Positions 24,029 to 33,698 of a stretch of 64,000 bases of DNA are shown here, piece after piece. A program made the translations under genes and the position numbers. The notes below the pieces were generated by a model that saw only the letters and a list, made by a program, of their open reading frames with translations, was not told the origin of the DNA and ran no database searches. Origin of the DNA: Leucobacter exalbidus (GTDB taxonomy: Bacteria > Actinomycetota > Actinomycetes > Actinomycetales > Microbacteriaceae). The stretch covers positions 3,117,804 through 3,181,803 of the forward strand of contig NZ_JAFIDA010000001.1 in NCBI RefSeq assembly GCF_017834145.1, read 5' to 3'. Each line of letters begins with the position of its first letter. Position 1 is the first letter of the stretch.

Positions 24029-25365
24029 GCCTCGACACTGCGACGGTGGCGCTGCCCGCCAGCACCGATGTGGAGGAAGACCCAGCTGCTCCGGGCGCCG
24101 GCAGCGCTGCTCCGAGCGCCGTAGGCGCCGAACTAGGTGCCGCGGGCACCGTACGGCCCGCAACCGCGGCGCGATCCGGAGTATGGATCGGGGTGTGGTG
24201 CGTCGTGTTCGTCTGCTCGTGGGCGGGCAACCAATTCAGCCCGCTGCTGCTGATGTATCAGGAGCGCGAGCACTACTCCTCGGTGATGGTCACCGCGTTT
24301 TTGGGCGTGTACGTGCTGGGGCTCGCCCCCGCCCTGCTCATCGCGGGCACGCTGTCTGACCGCTACGGCAGAAAGCCCCTGATGCTCGCCGGTGTCGGTG
24401 CGGCAGTGGTGGGCAGCGCGTTGCTCGCCCTGGGCGAGTTTGGGCCCGTGTGGTTGAGCGTCGGGCGGCTGTTCTCAGGCATCGCGGTGGGCGTCGCGAT
24501 GGCCGTGGGCAACAGCTGGGTGAAGGAGCTGTCGCAGGCCCCGTACGACACCAAGGCCGATGGTGGATCGGGGGCCCGCCGTGCTGCCCTCGCCTTCACG
24601 CTCGGCTCAGCGGTGGGCGCGGTCGTCGCAGGCCTGCTCGCGCAGTGGGGCCCGTTCCCAGAAGAGCTCCCCTTCATCGTGCACATCGTGGTGGCCGTGC
24701 CCCTGGCCATTGCAGTGCTGCGGGCCCCCGAGACCAGAACCCGCCACGACAGTACAGCGGGGGTGTGGTGGCGTGAGCTCGGCATTCCCAGCGCGCGCGA
24801 CCGCCGCTTCGTGCGCGTGGTGCTGCTCGCCGCCCCCTGGCTATTTGGCGCGGCCGCCATCGGGTACGGGTACCTGCCAACACAGCTGACCGGAGTCACC
24901 GGATCATGGGGCCTCGTGTTCGCGACCGCCACGACCGCCGTGGCCCTTGGGGTGTCGAGCGCGGTGCAGCCGTTCGCGAAGTACCTGCACTCACCGCACT
25001 CAGCGCGGGGGCTCTACACGGGCGTCTTTTTGCTGGTCTTGGGCATCGCCATTGCCGGGGTCTCGATCATGCAGCAGTCGATCTGGGTGGGGCTGGTCTC
25101 GAATGTCGTGATCGGTATGGGGCTTGGTCTGTCGCTCGTATCGGGTCTGCTTGAGGTGCAGCGCATCGCGAGCCCCAACGACCTCGCCGGGCTGACCGGG
25201 GTGTTCTACGCGGTGGCATACGCGGGGTTCTTGGCGCCCGCGGTGATCGCCGCAATCGCGGTCTATGTTCCGGTGCTGTGGATCCTCGGCGGCATCGTGG
25301 TGCTGGGCGTGTTCAGTGGGGTGCTGATGGTCGCAATCTCGAAGCGGTACTTGGTGCAGGAGTAG
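24025..25365 (+). CDS. MFS transporter
   Basis: 446 residues with twelve hydrophobic segments after a 45-residue Ala/Glu-rich cytosolic leader. The family motif between TM2 and TM3 reads GTLSDRYGRKPLM. RLFSGIAVGVAMAVGNSWVKEL follows in TM4. Translationally coupled to the GntR regulator upstream. The substrate is unknown; the arrangement GntR(FCD)-MFS suggests a carboxylate or drug-like molecule. Confidence 0.87.
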   Translation: MSLDTATVALPASTDVEEDPAAPGAGSAAPSAVGAELGAAGTVRPATAARSGVWIGVWCVVFVCSWAGNQFSPLLLMYQEREHYSSVMVTAFLGVYVLGLAPALLIAGTLSDRYGRKPLMLAGVGAAVVGSALLALGEFGPVWLSVGRLFSGIAVGVAMAVGNSWVKELSQAPYDTKADGGSGARRAALAFTLGSAVGAVVAGLLAQWGPFPEELPFIVHIVVAVPLAIAVLRAPETRTRHDSTAGVWWRELGIPSARDRRFVRVVLLAAPWLFGAAAIGYGYLPTQLTGVTGSWGLVFATATTAVALGVSSAVQPFAKYLHSPHSARGLYTGVFLLVLGIAIAGVSIMQQSIWVGLVSNVVIGMGLGLSLVSGLLEVQRIASPNDLAGLTGVFYAVAYAGFLAPAVIAAIAVYVPVLWILGGIVVLGVFSGVLMVAISKRYLVQE

Positions 25366-25530
25366 CTGAAAGGGCGCCGGATCCGGGCCGCTGCAAGGCT
25401 CCTGGGCATCGCGCACCGCGGGTGTGAAACCCATTCCCCTGGGGCCCACACCGGAGTATCCTGACTGCGAGAACGGGGGCGGTCTCACCTCCGTAACGCA
25501 ACCGCTTTGGCGGGGAGAGCAGGAGAAATC

Positions 25531-26445
25531 ATGCAAAAGATCGTTCCCAATATTTGGTGCTCGAGAAATGCTGAGGAGGCGGGCTCGTTCTACGCCGAGG
25601 TATTTGCTGGCGCCACATCAACTGTTGAATCCAGGTACCCCGAGACCGGCCTCCCCGAGTTTCAGCGCGGCTTCGAAGGGGCACCGCTCACCGTGGCCGT
25701 CGAGATCCCGGGTGCCGGTGGCCCCGCCGCTCGGCTCGTGCTCATCAACGCTGGCGACGAGTTTCGCCCCAACCACGCGCTCTCGTTTGTGCTCAATTTC
25801 GATCCCGCGGTGTTCGGGGGAGAAGACGCTGCTCGAGCCCGGATCGACGAGGTGTGGAGCGGTCTCTCGGCGGGCGGCACCGAGATGATGCCGCTGGGGG
25901 AGTATCCGTTTAGCGGTAGGTACGGCTGGGTGGCCGACCGCTTCGGCGTGAACTGGCAGCTGATGCTCACGCAGCCCGAGGGTGACCCTCGACCGTTCGT
26001 CATCCCGTCGCTGATGTTTGGGGCGGGCGTGCAGAACCGGGCGGCCGAAGCGATCGCGTTCTACACCTCGGTGTTTGACGACGCGGCCCCCGGCAACACG
26101 TTCCCATACGGCGAAGCGACGGGGCCCGCCACCGCCGGCGCCCTAATGTTTGGTGAGTTTCGTATCGGCGAGCAATGGTTCGCGGTCATGGACTCGGCGG
26201 TCGAGCAAACCGAAAGCTTCACCTGCGGGGTATCGCTCGAGGTGGGCTGCGATGGTCAGGCCGAGATCGACCGGTTGTGGGGTGCGCTGTCAGCGGTTCC
26301 TGAAGCCGAACAGTGCGGGTGGCTCGCCGACCAGTTTGGGGTGAGCTGGCAGATCGTGCCCGCCAACATGGGTGAGCTGATGGAGAAGCCAGGGGCGTTT
26401 GACGCGCTCATGGGCATGCACAAGATCGTGATCGACGAGTTCTGA
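25531..26445 (+). CDS. Tandem PhnB-like (VOC superfamily) protein
   Basis: 304 residues made of two PhnB-like/3-dmu-9_3-mt domains, about 1-155 and 160-300. Each begins with the same pattern (IVPNIWCSRNAEEAGSFYAE; NRAAEAIAFYTSVF) and ends with GWVADRFGVNWQL or GWLADQFGVSWQIVP. Despite the name, PhnB-like proteins have no proven part in phosphonate use. ATG 25531 follows AGGAGA. It stands alone between the MFS gene and a convergent ABC exporter. Confidence 0.88.
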   Translation: MQKIVPNIWCSRNAEEAGSFYAEVFAGATSTVESRYPETGLPEFQRGFEGAPLTVAVEIPGAGGPAARLVLINAGDEFRPNHALSFVLNFDPAVFGGEDAARARIDEVWSGLSAGGTEMMPLGEYPFSGRYGWVADRFGVNWQLMLTQPEGDPRPFVIPSLMFGAGVQNRAAEAIAFYTSVFDDAAPGNTFPYGEATGPATAGALMFGEFRIGEQWFAVMDSAVEQTESFTCGVSLEVGCDGQAEIDRLWGALSAVPEAEQCGWLADQFGVSWQIVPANMGELMEKPGAFDALMGMHKIVIDEF

Positions 26446-26456
26446 CCCGCGCACCC

Positions 26457-27650
26457 CTACGCGATGCGTGATCCCTTTGGCAGCCGAGTCGCGGGCGTGT
26501 GCAGGCGACGGTAGCCGCCCCACAGCACGCCCGCGGCGATGATGATCTGCAAGCCCAGACCGATCCACCACACCGGAACGGTGCCCTCGAGTTCGTCACT
26601 GATGTTCGTGGAGTCATCGTATTGCCAGGAGGAATTGGGGCCGCACTCATGCCAGATATTGGAGTCAGCAGGCGTGGGTTTTTGGGCGATGCGCACCAGA
26701 TAGGAGATGCTGCCGAAGAGGTCATCGGTGGTGCCCAGATCGGCGCGCACCGACACCATATCGCCCACGATGACGTAGGGGTTGAGGGCGAGTAGCCACC
26801 AGAAGCGCTCTGCGTGCACCACGCTCATCGTGGTCGTCTCAGTGACACATTCAGTCGGAAGTTTCTGCTCGCACGCCGCAGACTCCTTCGTGGCTTCGCC
26901 CGTTTCTGGGACGCGAAGAGCGTCGCAGTTCGCAAGCCCCGCATGGAACTCCTTTGAGTACGCCTGGTACTCCACCTTGACGTACTCGGTGGTCGAGCCC
27001 ACCGCGAGGGCGAACGCGATCAGGGTGCCCAGCGACAGCGCCGCTACGGTCAAATAGGCGATCACGATGGAGAACAGCGGCGACGAGATCATCGCTGAAA
27101 GCCCCACGCCGATGATGGTGAACAGGCCGATCTGCAGGATGAGCGCGAGGATCGCGGTGAGCAGCTGCAACGGTTCTGCACGGGCCAGCGCGAGGCTCAA
27201 GATCACAAACGGGGCCGCGACGATAAGAAAAGCGATGCCCGTGGCCCACGCGGCCACAGCCTTGCCGATCAGAATCGACCAGGTGCTGATGAGGGTTACC
27301 TGCGTGGTGGCGAGGGTACCGCCGATGCGCTCAGAGCTGATTGATCCGGCAGAAATAGCGGGGGCCACGAGCGTGCCAAACAACAGCACAAAGTAGACAA
27401 TCAGTGAGAAGAGCGGGTACGCGTCGAAGCTTGCGGAGTAGGCGGATGCGCCGGCCGACAATATGAACCAGGTGATGCCGGTGACAACGCCAATGATGAC
27501 AAACCAGATCGCGGCGAGGATCCACAGCGTGCGCGAGCGGCGGCGCTGCTGTAGCTCGAGGCCGGCGATCACGCCCACCCCGCGCCAGAATCCGGGGGCC
27601 TGGGGAAGCTGCGCCGGGCTCGATGCAGCAAGGGTCTGCGAGGTGCTCAT
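26457..27650 (-). CDS. ABC-2 type transporter permease
   Basis: 397 residues. A first transmembrane helix at about 40-65 is followed by a cluster of five helices at about 75-235, a large extracytoplasmic loop at about 235-350 with four or more Cys (CDALRVPE, CEQKLPTECV, WHECGPNSSW), and a final helix near 365-385. This NosY/ABC-2 shape with a big late loop is common in actinobacterial exporters. It overlaps the ATPase stop by four bases. Substrate unknown. Confidence 0.82.
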   Translation of the reverse strand: MSTSQTLAASSPAQLPQAPGFWRGVGVIAGLELQQRRRSRTLWILAAIWFVIIGVVTGITWFILSAGASAYSASFDAYPLFSLIVYFVLLFGTLVAPAISAGSISSERIGGTLATTQVTLISTWSILIGKAVAAWATGIAFLIVAAPFVILSLALARAEPLQLLTAILALILQIGLFTIIGVGLSAMISSPLFSIVIAYLTVAALSLGTLIAFALAVGSTTEYVKVEYQAYSKEFHAGLANCDALRVPETGEATKESAACEQKLPTECVTETTTMSVVHAERFWWLLALNPYVIVGDMVSVRADLGTTDDLFGSISYLVRIAQKPTPADSNIWHECGPNSSWQYDDSTNISDELEGTVPVWWIGLGLQIIIAAGVLWGGYRRLHTPATRLPKGSRIA

Positions 27651-28606
27651 GACTTCGCCTCCGAATCGTTCAACTGTACGAATGCCTGCTCGAGCGAACC
27701 CGATGCGGCGGTAAATTCGAGCACATCCACTCCCGCGGTCACAAGCCCGCGCAACAGCGCAACTGCCTCGGCCTCACTTACGACATCGACGAGGTAATTC
27801 ACTCCGGTGAGCCCGCTGCGCACACGCCAGGGCACGTGCTGCGCGGTGAGGGCGGCCTCGAGCGGTGCCGCATCAAGTGCGCGAATGCGCCACTCTGATG
27901 TGTGCTGCAGCGCTGCAGAAACGGCGCCAGCGTCTTGGGTGTGACCATCGCGTAAAAACACCACGCGGGTGGCGAACTGCTCGAGTTCGTCGAGTACGTG
28001 GCTCGTGACGAGAATAGCGACGCCCTGCGCGGCAAGCTCCAACAGCAGGCGGCGCTGAGCCAGACGGGCCTCGGGGTCGAGACCCGAAGCCGGTTCGTCA
28101 AGGAGCAGCACGCGCGGGTGATGCACGAGCGCGCGAGCCAGGCTGAGGCGCTGCTTCTGCCCACGAGACAGCGTGTGGGTGCGCTGCGACGAGAGGGGAG
28201 CGAGCGCCGTGCGCTCGAGCAGTTCATCGACGCGGGCGGTCGCGACCTGGCCGCGCAAGCCATACATGGCACACACGGCCGCGAGCGTTTCGCGCACCGT
28301 GAGATCGCCCCACGCGCCCAACGTATCGGGCATCCAGCCCAGCGAGGCCCGCGCGGGCCCCGTTGCTGAGGTGGCATTATGACCGCAAATCTTGATGGAG
28401 CCAGTGTCGGGCCGCAACAGCGTCGCGAGCATCAACATCAGCGTGGTCTTGCCGCTGCCATTGGGGCCGACGAGCGCGGTAATCTCGCCGGCGTGTACCT
28501 GCAGGGAGACGCTGCGCACCACAGGGACGCCATGAAAGGAGCGGGAAACTTGATCAACCTCGATCAGGGGAGTGCCCGGGTCTACATGCTGTTGGAGGAG
28601 AGCCAT
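27647..28606 (-). CDS. ABC transporter ATP-binding protein
   Basis: 319 residues. Walker A GPNGSGKT, an atypical signature LSRGQKQRL (Gly to Arg at the second position, a known variant), Walker B VLLLDEPASGLDPEARL and switch His in TSHVLDEL. The last 90 residues form the regulatory extension usual in ABC-2 exporters. With the downstream permease it makes an exporter of unknown substrate. It starts 245 bp from the divergent arsenic operon. Confidence 0.88.
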   Translation of the reverse strand: MALLQQHVDPGTPLIEVDQVSRSFHGVPVVRSVSLQVHAGEITALVGPNGSGKTTLMLMLATLLRPDTGSIKICGHNATSATGPARASLGWMPDTLGAWGDLTVRETLAAVCAMYGLRGQVATARVDELLERTALAPLSSQRTHTLSRGQKQRLSLARALVHHPRVLLLDEPASGLDPEARLAQRRLLLELAAQGVAILVTSHVLDELEQFATRVVFLRDGHTQDAGAVSAALQHTSEWRIRALDAAPLEAALTAQHVPWRVRSGLTGVNYLVDVVSEAEAVALLRGLVTAGVDVLEFTAASGSLEQAFVQLNDSEAKS

Positions 28607-28738
28607 GATTGCAGCCTACAGAGGTGGCGCGCGCGATTGGGGGCTTGCTTGGAAGAGCCGGAGACAGAGCAGAGAGGACCAGGAGAGATGAACAATGCCT
28701 AAACGTGCGGACCAAGTGAGGGTTTCGGCTTGCCCTTT

Positions 28739-28774
28739 GCATCGAAGTTCCTCAATATAGATACATATCGATGC
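28739..28774. promoter_or_regulatory. ArsR-type operator of the ACR3 operon
   Basis: GCATCGA (28739-28745) and TCGATGC (28768-28774) form an inverted repeat around an AT-rich core with ATATAGATACATAT. It resembles the operator at 42304-42350 of the second ars locus, which shares the CATCGAAG half-site. Confidence 0.55.
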
Positions 28775-28851
28775 AACACTGAGGTGGGCATCGCGGGCGA
28801 GAACTCCCCGCACGAATGAGCGACACCGAGAAAGAGTGAGGATCCACTCGT

Positions 28852-29937
28852 ATGACCATCACCGCCCAAGCTGCCCCCAAGCACATGTCCACCCTCGACA
28901 AATGGTTGGCCGTGTGGATCGGGCTCGCGATGATCGCTGGGCTGTTGCTCGGCCGGTTTATTCCGGGGCTGTCTGAATTGCTCACCAAGCTCGAGGTGGG
29001 CGGCATCTCGGCCCCCATCGCGCTCGGTCTGCTGGTCATGATGTACCCCGTGCTGGCGAAGGTGCGCTACGACAAGGTGGCCGCGGTTACCGGTGACAAG
29101 AAGCTGTTGGTGTCATCGCTGCTGTTGAACTGGCTCGTCGGACCGGCCTTGATGTTTACGCTCGCCTGGATCCTCCTTCCCGATCTGCCTGAGTATCGCA
29201 CCGGCGTCATCATCGTGGGGCTCGCCCGGTGTATCGCTATGGTCGTGATCTGGAACGACCTCGCGTGCGGCGACGGCGATGCCACGGCCGTGCTCATCGC
29301 CATAAACTCCGTGTTTCAGGTCATCATGTTCTCGGTGCTCGGATGGTTCTACCTGTCGGTGCTACCCGGCTGGCTCGGCCTCGACTCGCAGGGACTTGAC
29401 GTCTCAATGTGGGCGATCGCGCTCAACGTGATCGTGTTTTTGGGTGTGCCGCTGCTCGCGGGGTTTGCTTCACGCTGGATCGGTGAGAAGCGTCGCGGGC
29501 GCGAATGGTACGAGGGAACATTCCTGCCCAAGATTGGCCCCTGGGCGCTCTACGGCCTGCTCTTCACAATCGTGCTGCTGTTCGCCTTCCAGGGTGAAGC
29601 GATCACCAGTAACCCTCTCGACGTGGCCCGCATCGCCGTGCCGCTTCTCGCGTACTTCGCCATCATGTGGTTCGTCGGAATGTTCGTCGGCAAATCCATC
29701 GGGCTGGGCTATCAGCGATCGGCCTCGCTCGCATTCACAGCGGCGGGTAACAACTTCGAGCTCGCCATCGCGGTGGCCATCGGCACCTTCGGCGCGACCT
29801 CAGGGCAGGCACTCGCCGGCGTCGTTGGGCCGCTCATCGAAGTGCCAGTGCTCGTCGGGCTCGTCTATGTCTCCCTGCGCCTGGCCCGCACCTGGTTTCA
29901 CACCGACCCGTACGCGCCCGAATCGAGGACAGCATGA
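28852..29937 (+). CDS. acr3: Arsenite efflux permease, ACR3 family
   Basis: Exports As(OH)3/arsenite across the membrane using the proton gradient. 361 residues with ten helices. The family signature GLARCIAMVVIWNDLACGD, with the essential Cys of TM4, is at about 125-143; AAGNNFELAIAVAIG in TM9 is also typical. No ArsA ATPase is present. ATG overlap (ATGA) couples it to the ArsR-ArsC fusion gene. Confidence 0.94.
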   Translation: MTITAQAAPKHMSTLDKWLAVWIGLAMIAGLLLGRFIPGLSELLTKLEVGGISAPIALGLLVMMYPVLAKVRYDKVAAVTGDKKLLVSSLLLNWLVGPALMFTLAWILLPDLPEYRTGVIIVGLARCIAMVVIWNDLACGDGDATAVLIAINSVFQVIMFSVLGWFYLSVLPGWLGLDSQGLDVSMWAIALNVIVFLGVPLLAGFASRWIGEKRRGREWYEGTFLPKIGPWALYGLLFTIVLLFAFQGEAITSNPLDVARIAVPLLAYFAIMWFVGMFVGKSIGLGYQRSASLAFTAAGNNFELAIAVAIGTFGATSGQALAGVVGPLIEVPVLVGLVYVSLRLARTWFHTDPYAPESRTA

Positions 29938-30935
29938 CCACTACGCCAGCGGTAATTGACGCCGAGACGTGCACGCCGAGCGTGGATTACGCCATCGGGC
30001 CCGAAGCTGCGACCCAGGTTGCCGCAACCCTGAAGGCGCTCGCCGAGCCGCTCAGGCTGCGTATGCTCTCGGCGATTGCGACCGACCCGCGGGGTGAGTC
30101 GTGCGTGTGCGACCTGGCCGAACTCACCGACGTCTCGCAGCCCACCGTCTCACACCACCTCAAAGTGATGAAGGATGCGGGTCTGCTCGCATCAGAACGG
30201 CGCGGCACCTGGGTGTGGTACCGCATCGTCTCAGCGCGAAAGACCGCGGTCACCGCGCTGCTGGATTCGTTCGCCCCAGCGTCTCTCCTCGCAATCAGCG
30301 AAACAGAACAGGGGAGAGCCGAAGCACTGCGCACGATGGATGCGCGAGTGGGTCGCCTCGCGAGTGAGTTGGCAGACGAACTGAGCGACATGAACCGCGA
30401 CCTGGTGGTCGCGATCGTGCGTGAATCGTACGCCGGGTTGGTGCGCAGTGCGAAACTCACGCAGCACATGATTCCGCTCGCCGAGCGCTTTGCCCGGCAG
30501 CGCCTCGCTGACCTGTCGCGCACCAAAGGCACCGCGGTGCCGCAGGTGCTGTTCGTCTGCGTGGCAAACGCGGGGCGGTCGCAGCTCGCGGCGGCCCTCG
30601 TGAATCAACTCTCGGACGGCACAATCATCGCGAGATCGGCGGGTTCGACACCGGCCGCCGATGTGCACCCCCGTGTGCGCACGCTGCTCGCCGACATCGA
30701 AACCCCCGAGGTTGCCGAGAAGGCCTTCCCAAAACCCCTCACCGACGACGCCGTGCGCGCCGCAGACGTGGTCATCACGATGGGCTGCGGTGACGTGTGC
30801 CCCATCATTCCCGGTGTGCGCTACGAGGACTGGCCCGTGGGTGACCCCGCCCTCGCCTCAGACCTCGGGGTAGCCGCGATTCGTGACGACATCGCCACCC
30901 GCGTGCACACACTCATCGCAACGCTCAAGAACTAG
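29934..30935 (+). CDS. ArsR-ArsC fusion: arsenic sensor repressor joined to arsenate reductase
   Basis: One 333-residue protein with three parts. Residues about 22-112 are an ArsR winged helix with the As(III) ligands Cys57-Val-Cys59 (SCVCDL) before the recognition helix VSQPTVSHHLKVMK. Residues about 128-195 are the three-helix domain found at the N-terminus of mycobacterial-type arsenate reductases. Residues about 204-333 are a LMW-phosphatase-like ArsC with P-loop CVANAGR (Cys209 to Arg215) and the late GCGDVCP motif carrying the resolving Cys. It would sense arsenite and reduce arsenate with mycothiol/mycoredoxin, the thiol system of this group. It is placed directly after acr3. Confidence 0.92.
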   Translation: MTTTPAVIDAETCTPSVDYAIGPEAATQVAATLKALAEPLRLRMLSAIATDPRGESCVCDLAELTDVSQPTVSHHLKVMKDAGLLASERRGTWVWYRIVSARKTAVTALLDSFAPASLLAISETEQGRAEALRTMDARVGRLASELADELSDMNRDLVVAIVRESYAGLVRSAKLTQHMIPLAERFARQRLADLSRTKGTAVPQVLFVCVANAGRSQLAAALVNQLSDGTIIARSAGSTPAADVHPRVRTLLADIETPEVAEKAFPKPLTDDAVRAADVVITMGCGDVCPIIPGVRYEDWPVGDPALASDLGVAAIRDDIATRVHTLIATLKN

Positions 30936-30950
30936 AGAAAGACTCGCATC

Positions 30951-31364
30951 ATGACTGAAACCACACCAGCCGTTCTGTTCGTCTGTGTACACAACGCTGG
31001 CCGCTCACAGATGGCGGCGGGCTACCTGCGGCATCTTGCCGGCGACCAGATCGAGGTGCGCTCGGCGGGCTCCATGCCAGCAGACCAGATCAATCCCACC
31101 GCGGTGGCCGCGATGCTCGAAGAAGGCATCGACATCACTGCCGAGCAGCCGAAGGTGCTCACCACCGAGGCCGTGCAAGACTCCGACGTGGTGATCACGA
31201 TGGGCTGCGGCGACGCCTGCCCCTACTTCCCGGGCAAGCGCTACGAAGACTGGGTGCTCGAAGACCCCGCTGGGCAGGGGATTGATGCGGTGCGCCCCAT
31301 TCGCGACGAGATCAAGGCCCGCATCGAGGATCTCATCTCGTCACTGATTGGTGACCGCTCCTAG
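30951..31364 (+). CDS. arsC: Arsenate reductase ArsC, LMW-phosphatase type
   Basis: 137 residues. P-loop CVHNAGRS with Cys12 and Arg18, then SAGS, and GCGDACPYFPGKRYEDW with the late Cys residues. Reduces arsenate to arsenite for export by ACR3. It begins 15 bp after the fusion gene, with GAAAGA upstream. Having a stand-alone ArsC next to an ArsC fused to ArsR means two reductase domains in one operon. Confidence 0.93.
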   Translation: MTETTPAVLFVCVHNAGRSQMAAGYLRHLAGDQIEVRSAGSMPADQINPTAVAAMLEEGIDITAEQPKVLTTEAVQDSDVVITMGCGDACPYFPGKRYEDWVLEDPAGQGIDAVRPIRDEIKARIEDLISSLIGDRS

Positions 31365-31428
31365 CGTTCACAGGGCCCTCTATTTGTGCAAAGTAGCCAA
31401 TAATGCGGGCCCGCCAGCGCCGCGAAAC

Positions 31429-31487
31429 GTATACAGTAGTCGCGTTTTGGCGACACGCATTGCAATTAAATACGCTTTATGTATACG
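31429..31487 (+). promoter_or_regulatory. Promoter and paired GTATAC operators of the prp operon
   Basis: CGTATAC centred at 31429-31434 and GTATACG at 31481-31487 are inverted copies 52 bp apart, roughly five helical turns. The second overlaps a -10-like TATACG that lies 16 bp from TTGCAA (31460-31465). GTATAC cores are usual for FCD-type GntR operators, so this is probably the binding site of the regulator encoded next. Confidence 0.5.
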
Positions 31488-31512
31488 CTAGGGGTGTCGA
31501 AGGGGAACCCAC

Positions 31513-32166
31513 ATGCGAGCTAGTGACCGTGCATATGCCACGTTGCTTGACGAGATCCAGCGTGGTGATCTCGCGCCCAACGCGGTGGTCGCTGAGGTTG
31601 AACAGGCCGCTCGTCTCGGAGTCAGCCGCACCCCCATGCGCGAGGCTATTTCGCGGCTCGTCGCCGATGGGCTCGTGCGGCAGCAGTCGCCGCGCGTGCT
31701 CGTGGTGGCCGGGTTCGACGCGCACGACATTCGCAACCTGTTCGAGGCCCGACGGGCACTCGAAGAAGCGGCTGTGCGGGCCGCCGCGCAGCGCGGCAAT
31801 GCCGAGGTGTTCGCGCAGCTCGCAGCTCAGTTTCAGGCGGCCAAGCCCGAGACCGGCGACGCGGGGGCCGACGATTACTACGCCCTCATCGCCCGGTTCG
31901 ATGCCGAGGTCGATGCCGCGGTCAATAACACCTATCTCGCGCAGGCCCTGCGCACCGTGCGCACCCACCTGGTGCGCTCGCGCCGGCTCGCTCGCGACAA
32001 CCGGGCCCGGCTGAGCGCCTCCGTGCAAGAGCACGCGCTCATCGCCTCCTCGATCGCCGCGGGCAACGCCGAGCTGGCCGCCCACGCCACACACGTACAC
32101 CTACATAACGCACTCGACGCGATCTTGCGCTCGATTGACGACTCATCACCGGAAGGACTGAAATGA
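31513..32166 (+). CDS. GntR-family (FCD) regulator of the methylcitrate operon
   Basis: 217 residues with the winged helix at about 5-65 ([24 protein letters not shown]) and an FCD domain with the metal-binding Asp/His set ([45 protein letters not shown]). It overlaps prpD by four bases (ATGA), so it is part of the operon it very likely controls. A 2-methylcitrate-type ligand is an inference from context. Confidence 0.86.
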   Translation: MRASDRAYATLLDEIQRGDLAPNAVVAEVEQAARLGVSRTPMREAISRLVADGLVRQQSPRVLVVAGFDAHDIRNLFEARRALEEAAVRAAAQRGNAEVFAQLAAQFQAAKPETGDAGADDYYALIARFDAEVDAAVNNTYLAQALRTVRTHLVRSRRLARDNRARLSASVQEHALIASSIAAGNAELAAHATHVHLHNALDAILRSIDDSSPEGLK

Positions 32167-33698
32167 CTATTTCACACCACGTTCGCGTATATAAGAGCGA
32201 AGAGACGCTCGCGAAGCAGGATCAGCTCGCTTGGAAGATCGCCGAGGTCGCCGCTGACCCCGTCGCCGTCGACGCCGACGTCACCGACATGATCATCAAC
32301 CGCATCATCGACAACGCCTCGGTTGCCGCGGCGTCACTGACGCGCGGCCCGATCGTCGCCTCGCGTGCCCAGGCACTGCAGCACCCCATTTCGCGCGGGG
32401 GATCCGGATCATCAGTATTCGGCCTCGCCGCAGATAACGACGCGAACCGCACCAGCCCCGAGTGGGCTGCCTGGACCAACGGCGTGGCCGTGCGCGAGCT
32501 CGACTACCACGACACGTTCTTGGCCGCAGAGTACTCGCACCCGGGCGACAACATCCCCCCGATTCTCGCCGTGGCCCAGCACGTGGGTGCCGATGGCAGC
32601 GCCCTCCTGCGCGGCATTGCGACCGGCTACGAGATTCAGATGAACCTCGTGCGCTCGATCTGCCTGCACAAGCACAAGATTGACCACATTGCGCACATCG
32701 GCGCCTCAGCCTCGGCCGGCATCGGCACGCTGCTCGGCCTCGACGCCGAAACCATTTACCAGGCCGTCGGCCAGGGCCTGCACACCACCACCGCGACCCG
32801 CCAGAGCCGCAAGGGCGAGATCTCGACATGGAAGGCGCACGCTCCCGCATTCGCCGGCAAGATGGCTGTCGAAGCGGTTGACCGCGCGATGCGTGGCCAG
32901 ACCTCGCCGAGCCCCATCTACGAAGGCGAAGACGGCGTCATCTCGTGGCTGCTCGACGGCCCCGACGCGTCATACAACGTGCCGCTGCCCGCAGCGGGCG
33001 AGGCCAAGCGCGCCATCCTCGATTCGTACACGAAGGAGCACTCGGCCGAGTACCAGGCGCAGGCCTGGATCGACCTCGCCCGCAAGCTGAACGGTGAGCG
33101 CCCCGAGCTGGCCGACCCCGCAAACATTGACAGCATCGTGCTGCACACGAGCCACCACACGCACTACGTGATCGGCTCGGGCGCCAACGACCCGCAGAAG
33201 TACGACCCGACGTCGACGCGCGAGACGCTCGACCACTCGATTCCGTACATCTTTGCGGTCGCTCTGCAGGATGGCGGCTGGCACCACGTCGATTCGTACA
33301 CCCCTGAGCGTGCGGGCCGCGCCGACACCGTGTCGCTGTGGCACAAGATCACCACGGCAGAGGACGCCGAGTGGACGCGCCGCTACCACTCAGAAGACCC
33401 TGACGAGAAGGCCTTCGGCGGTCGCGTCGAGATCAAGCTCACCGACGGCTCCACCGTCGTAGAAGAGATCGCAGTGGCCGACGCGCACCCGCTGGGCGCC
33501 CGCCCGTTCGCTCGCGACAACTACATCGCCAAGTTCCGCCTGCTCGCCGAGCCCGTGCTCGAGCCCGCAGAGATCGAGCGCTTCCTCGAGCTCGTGCAGC
33601 GCCTGCCCGAGCTCACCGTTGACGAGGTGCGCGAGCTCAACATCGTCGCCCGCGACGGCGTCATCGAGCTCGCCGCAGCACCGAAGGGACTGTTCTAA
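32163..33698 (+). CDS. prpD: 2-methylcitrate dehydratase, MmgE/PrpD family
   Basis: 511 residues. Dehydrates 2-methylcitrate to 2-methyl-cis-aconitate, the third step of propionyl-CoA breakdown. PrpD landmarks: [14 protein letters not shown] near the start, [20 protein letters not shown] at about 112-131, [23 protein letters not shown], and [18 protein letters not shown]. The stop overlaps the prpB start (TAATG). Confidence 0.95.
   Translation: MTISHHVRVYKSEETLAKQDQLAWKIAEVAADPVAVDADVTDMIINRIIDNASVAAASLTRGPIVASRAQALQHPISRGGSGSSVFGLAADNDANRTSPEWAAWTNGVAVRELDYHDTFLAAEYSHPGDNIPPILAVAQHVGADGSALLRGIATGYEIQMNLVRSICLHKHKIDHIAHIGASASAGIGTLLGLDAETIYQAVGQGLHTTTATRQSRKGEISTWKAHAPAFAGKMAVEAVDRAMRGQTSPSPIYEGEDGVISWLLDGPDASYNVPLPAAGEAKRAILDSYTKEHSAEYQAQAWIDLARKLNGERPELADPANIDSIVLHTSHHTHYVIGSGANDPQKYDPTSTRETLDHSIPYIFAVALQDGGWHHVDSYTPERAGRADTVSLWHKITTAEDAEWTRRYHSEDPDEKAFGGRVEIKLTDGSTVVEEIAVADAHPLGARPFARDNYIAKFRLLAEPVLEPAEIERFLELVQRLPELTVDEVRELNIVARDGVIELAAAPKGLF

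Noticed and set aside
25531..26445. PhnB-like protein as part of phosphonate breakdown
   Set aside because: The name is historical; the gene is outside both phn operons and the fold is that of VOC proteins.
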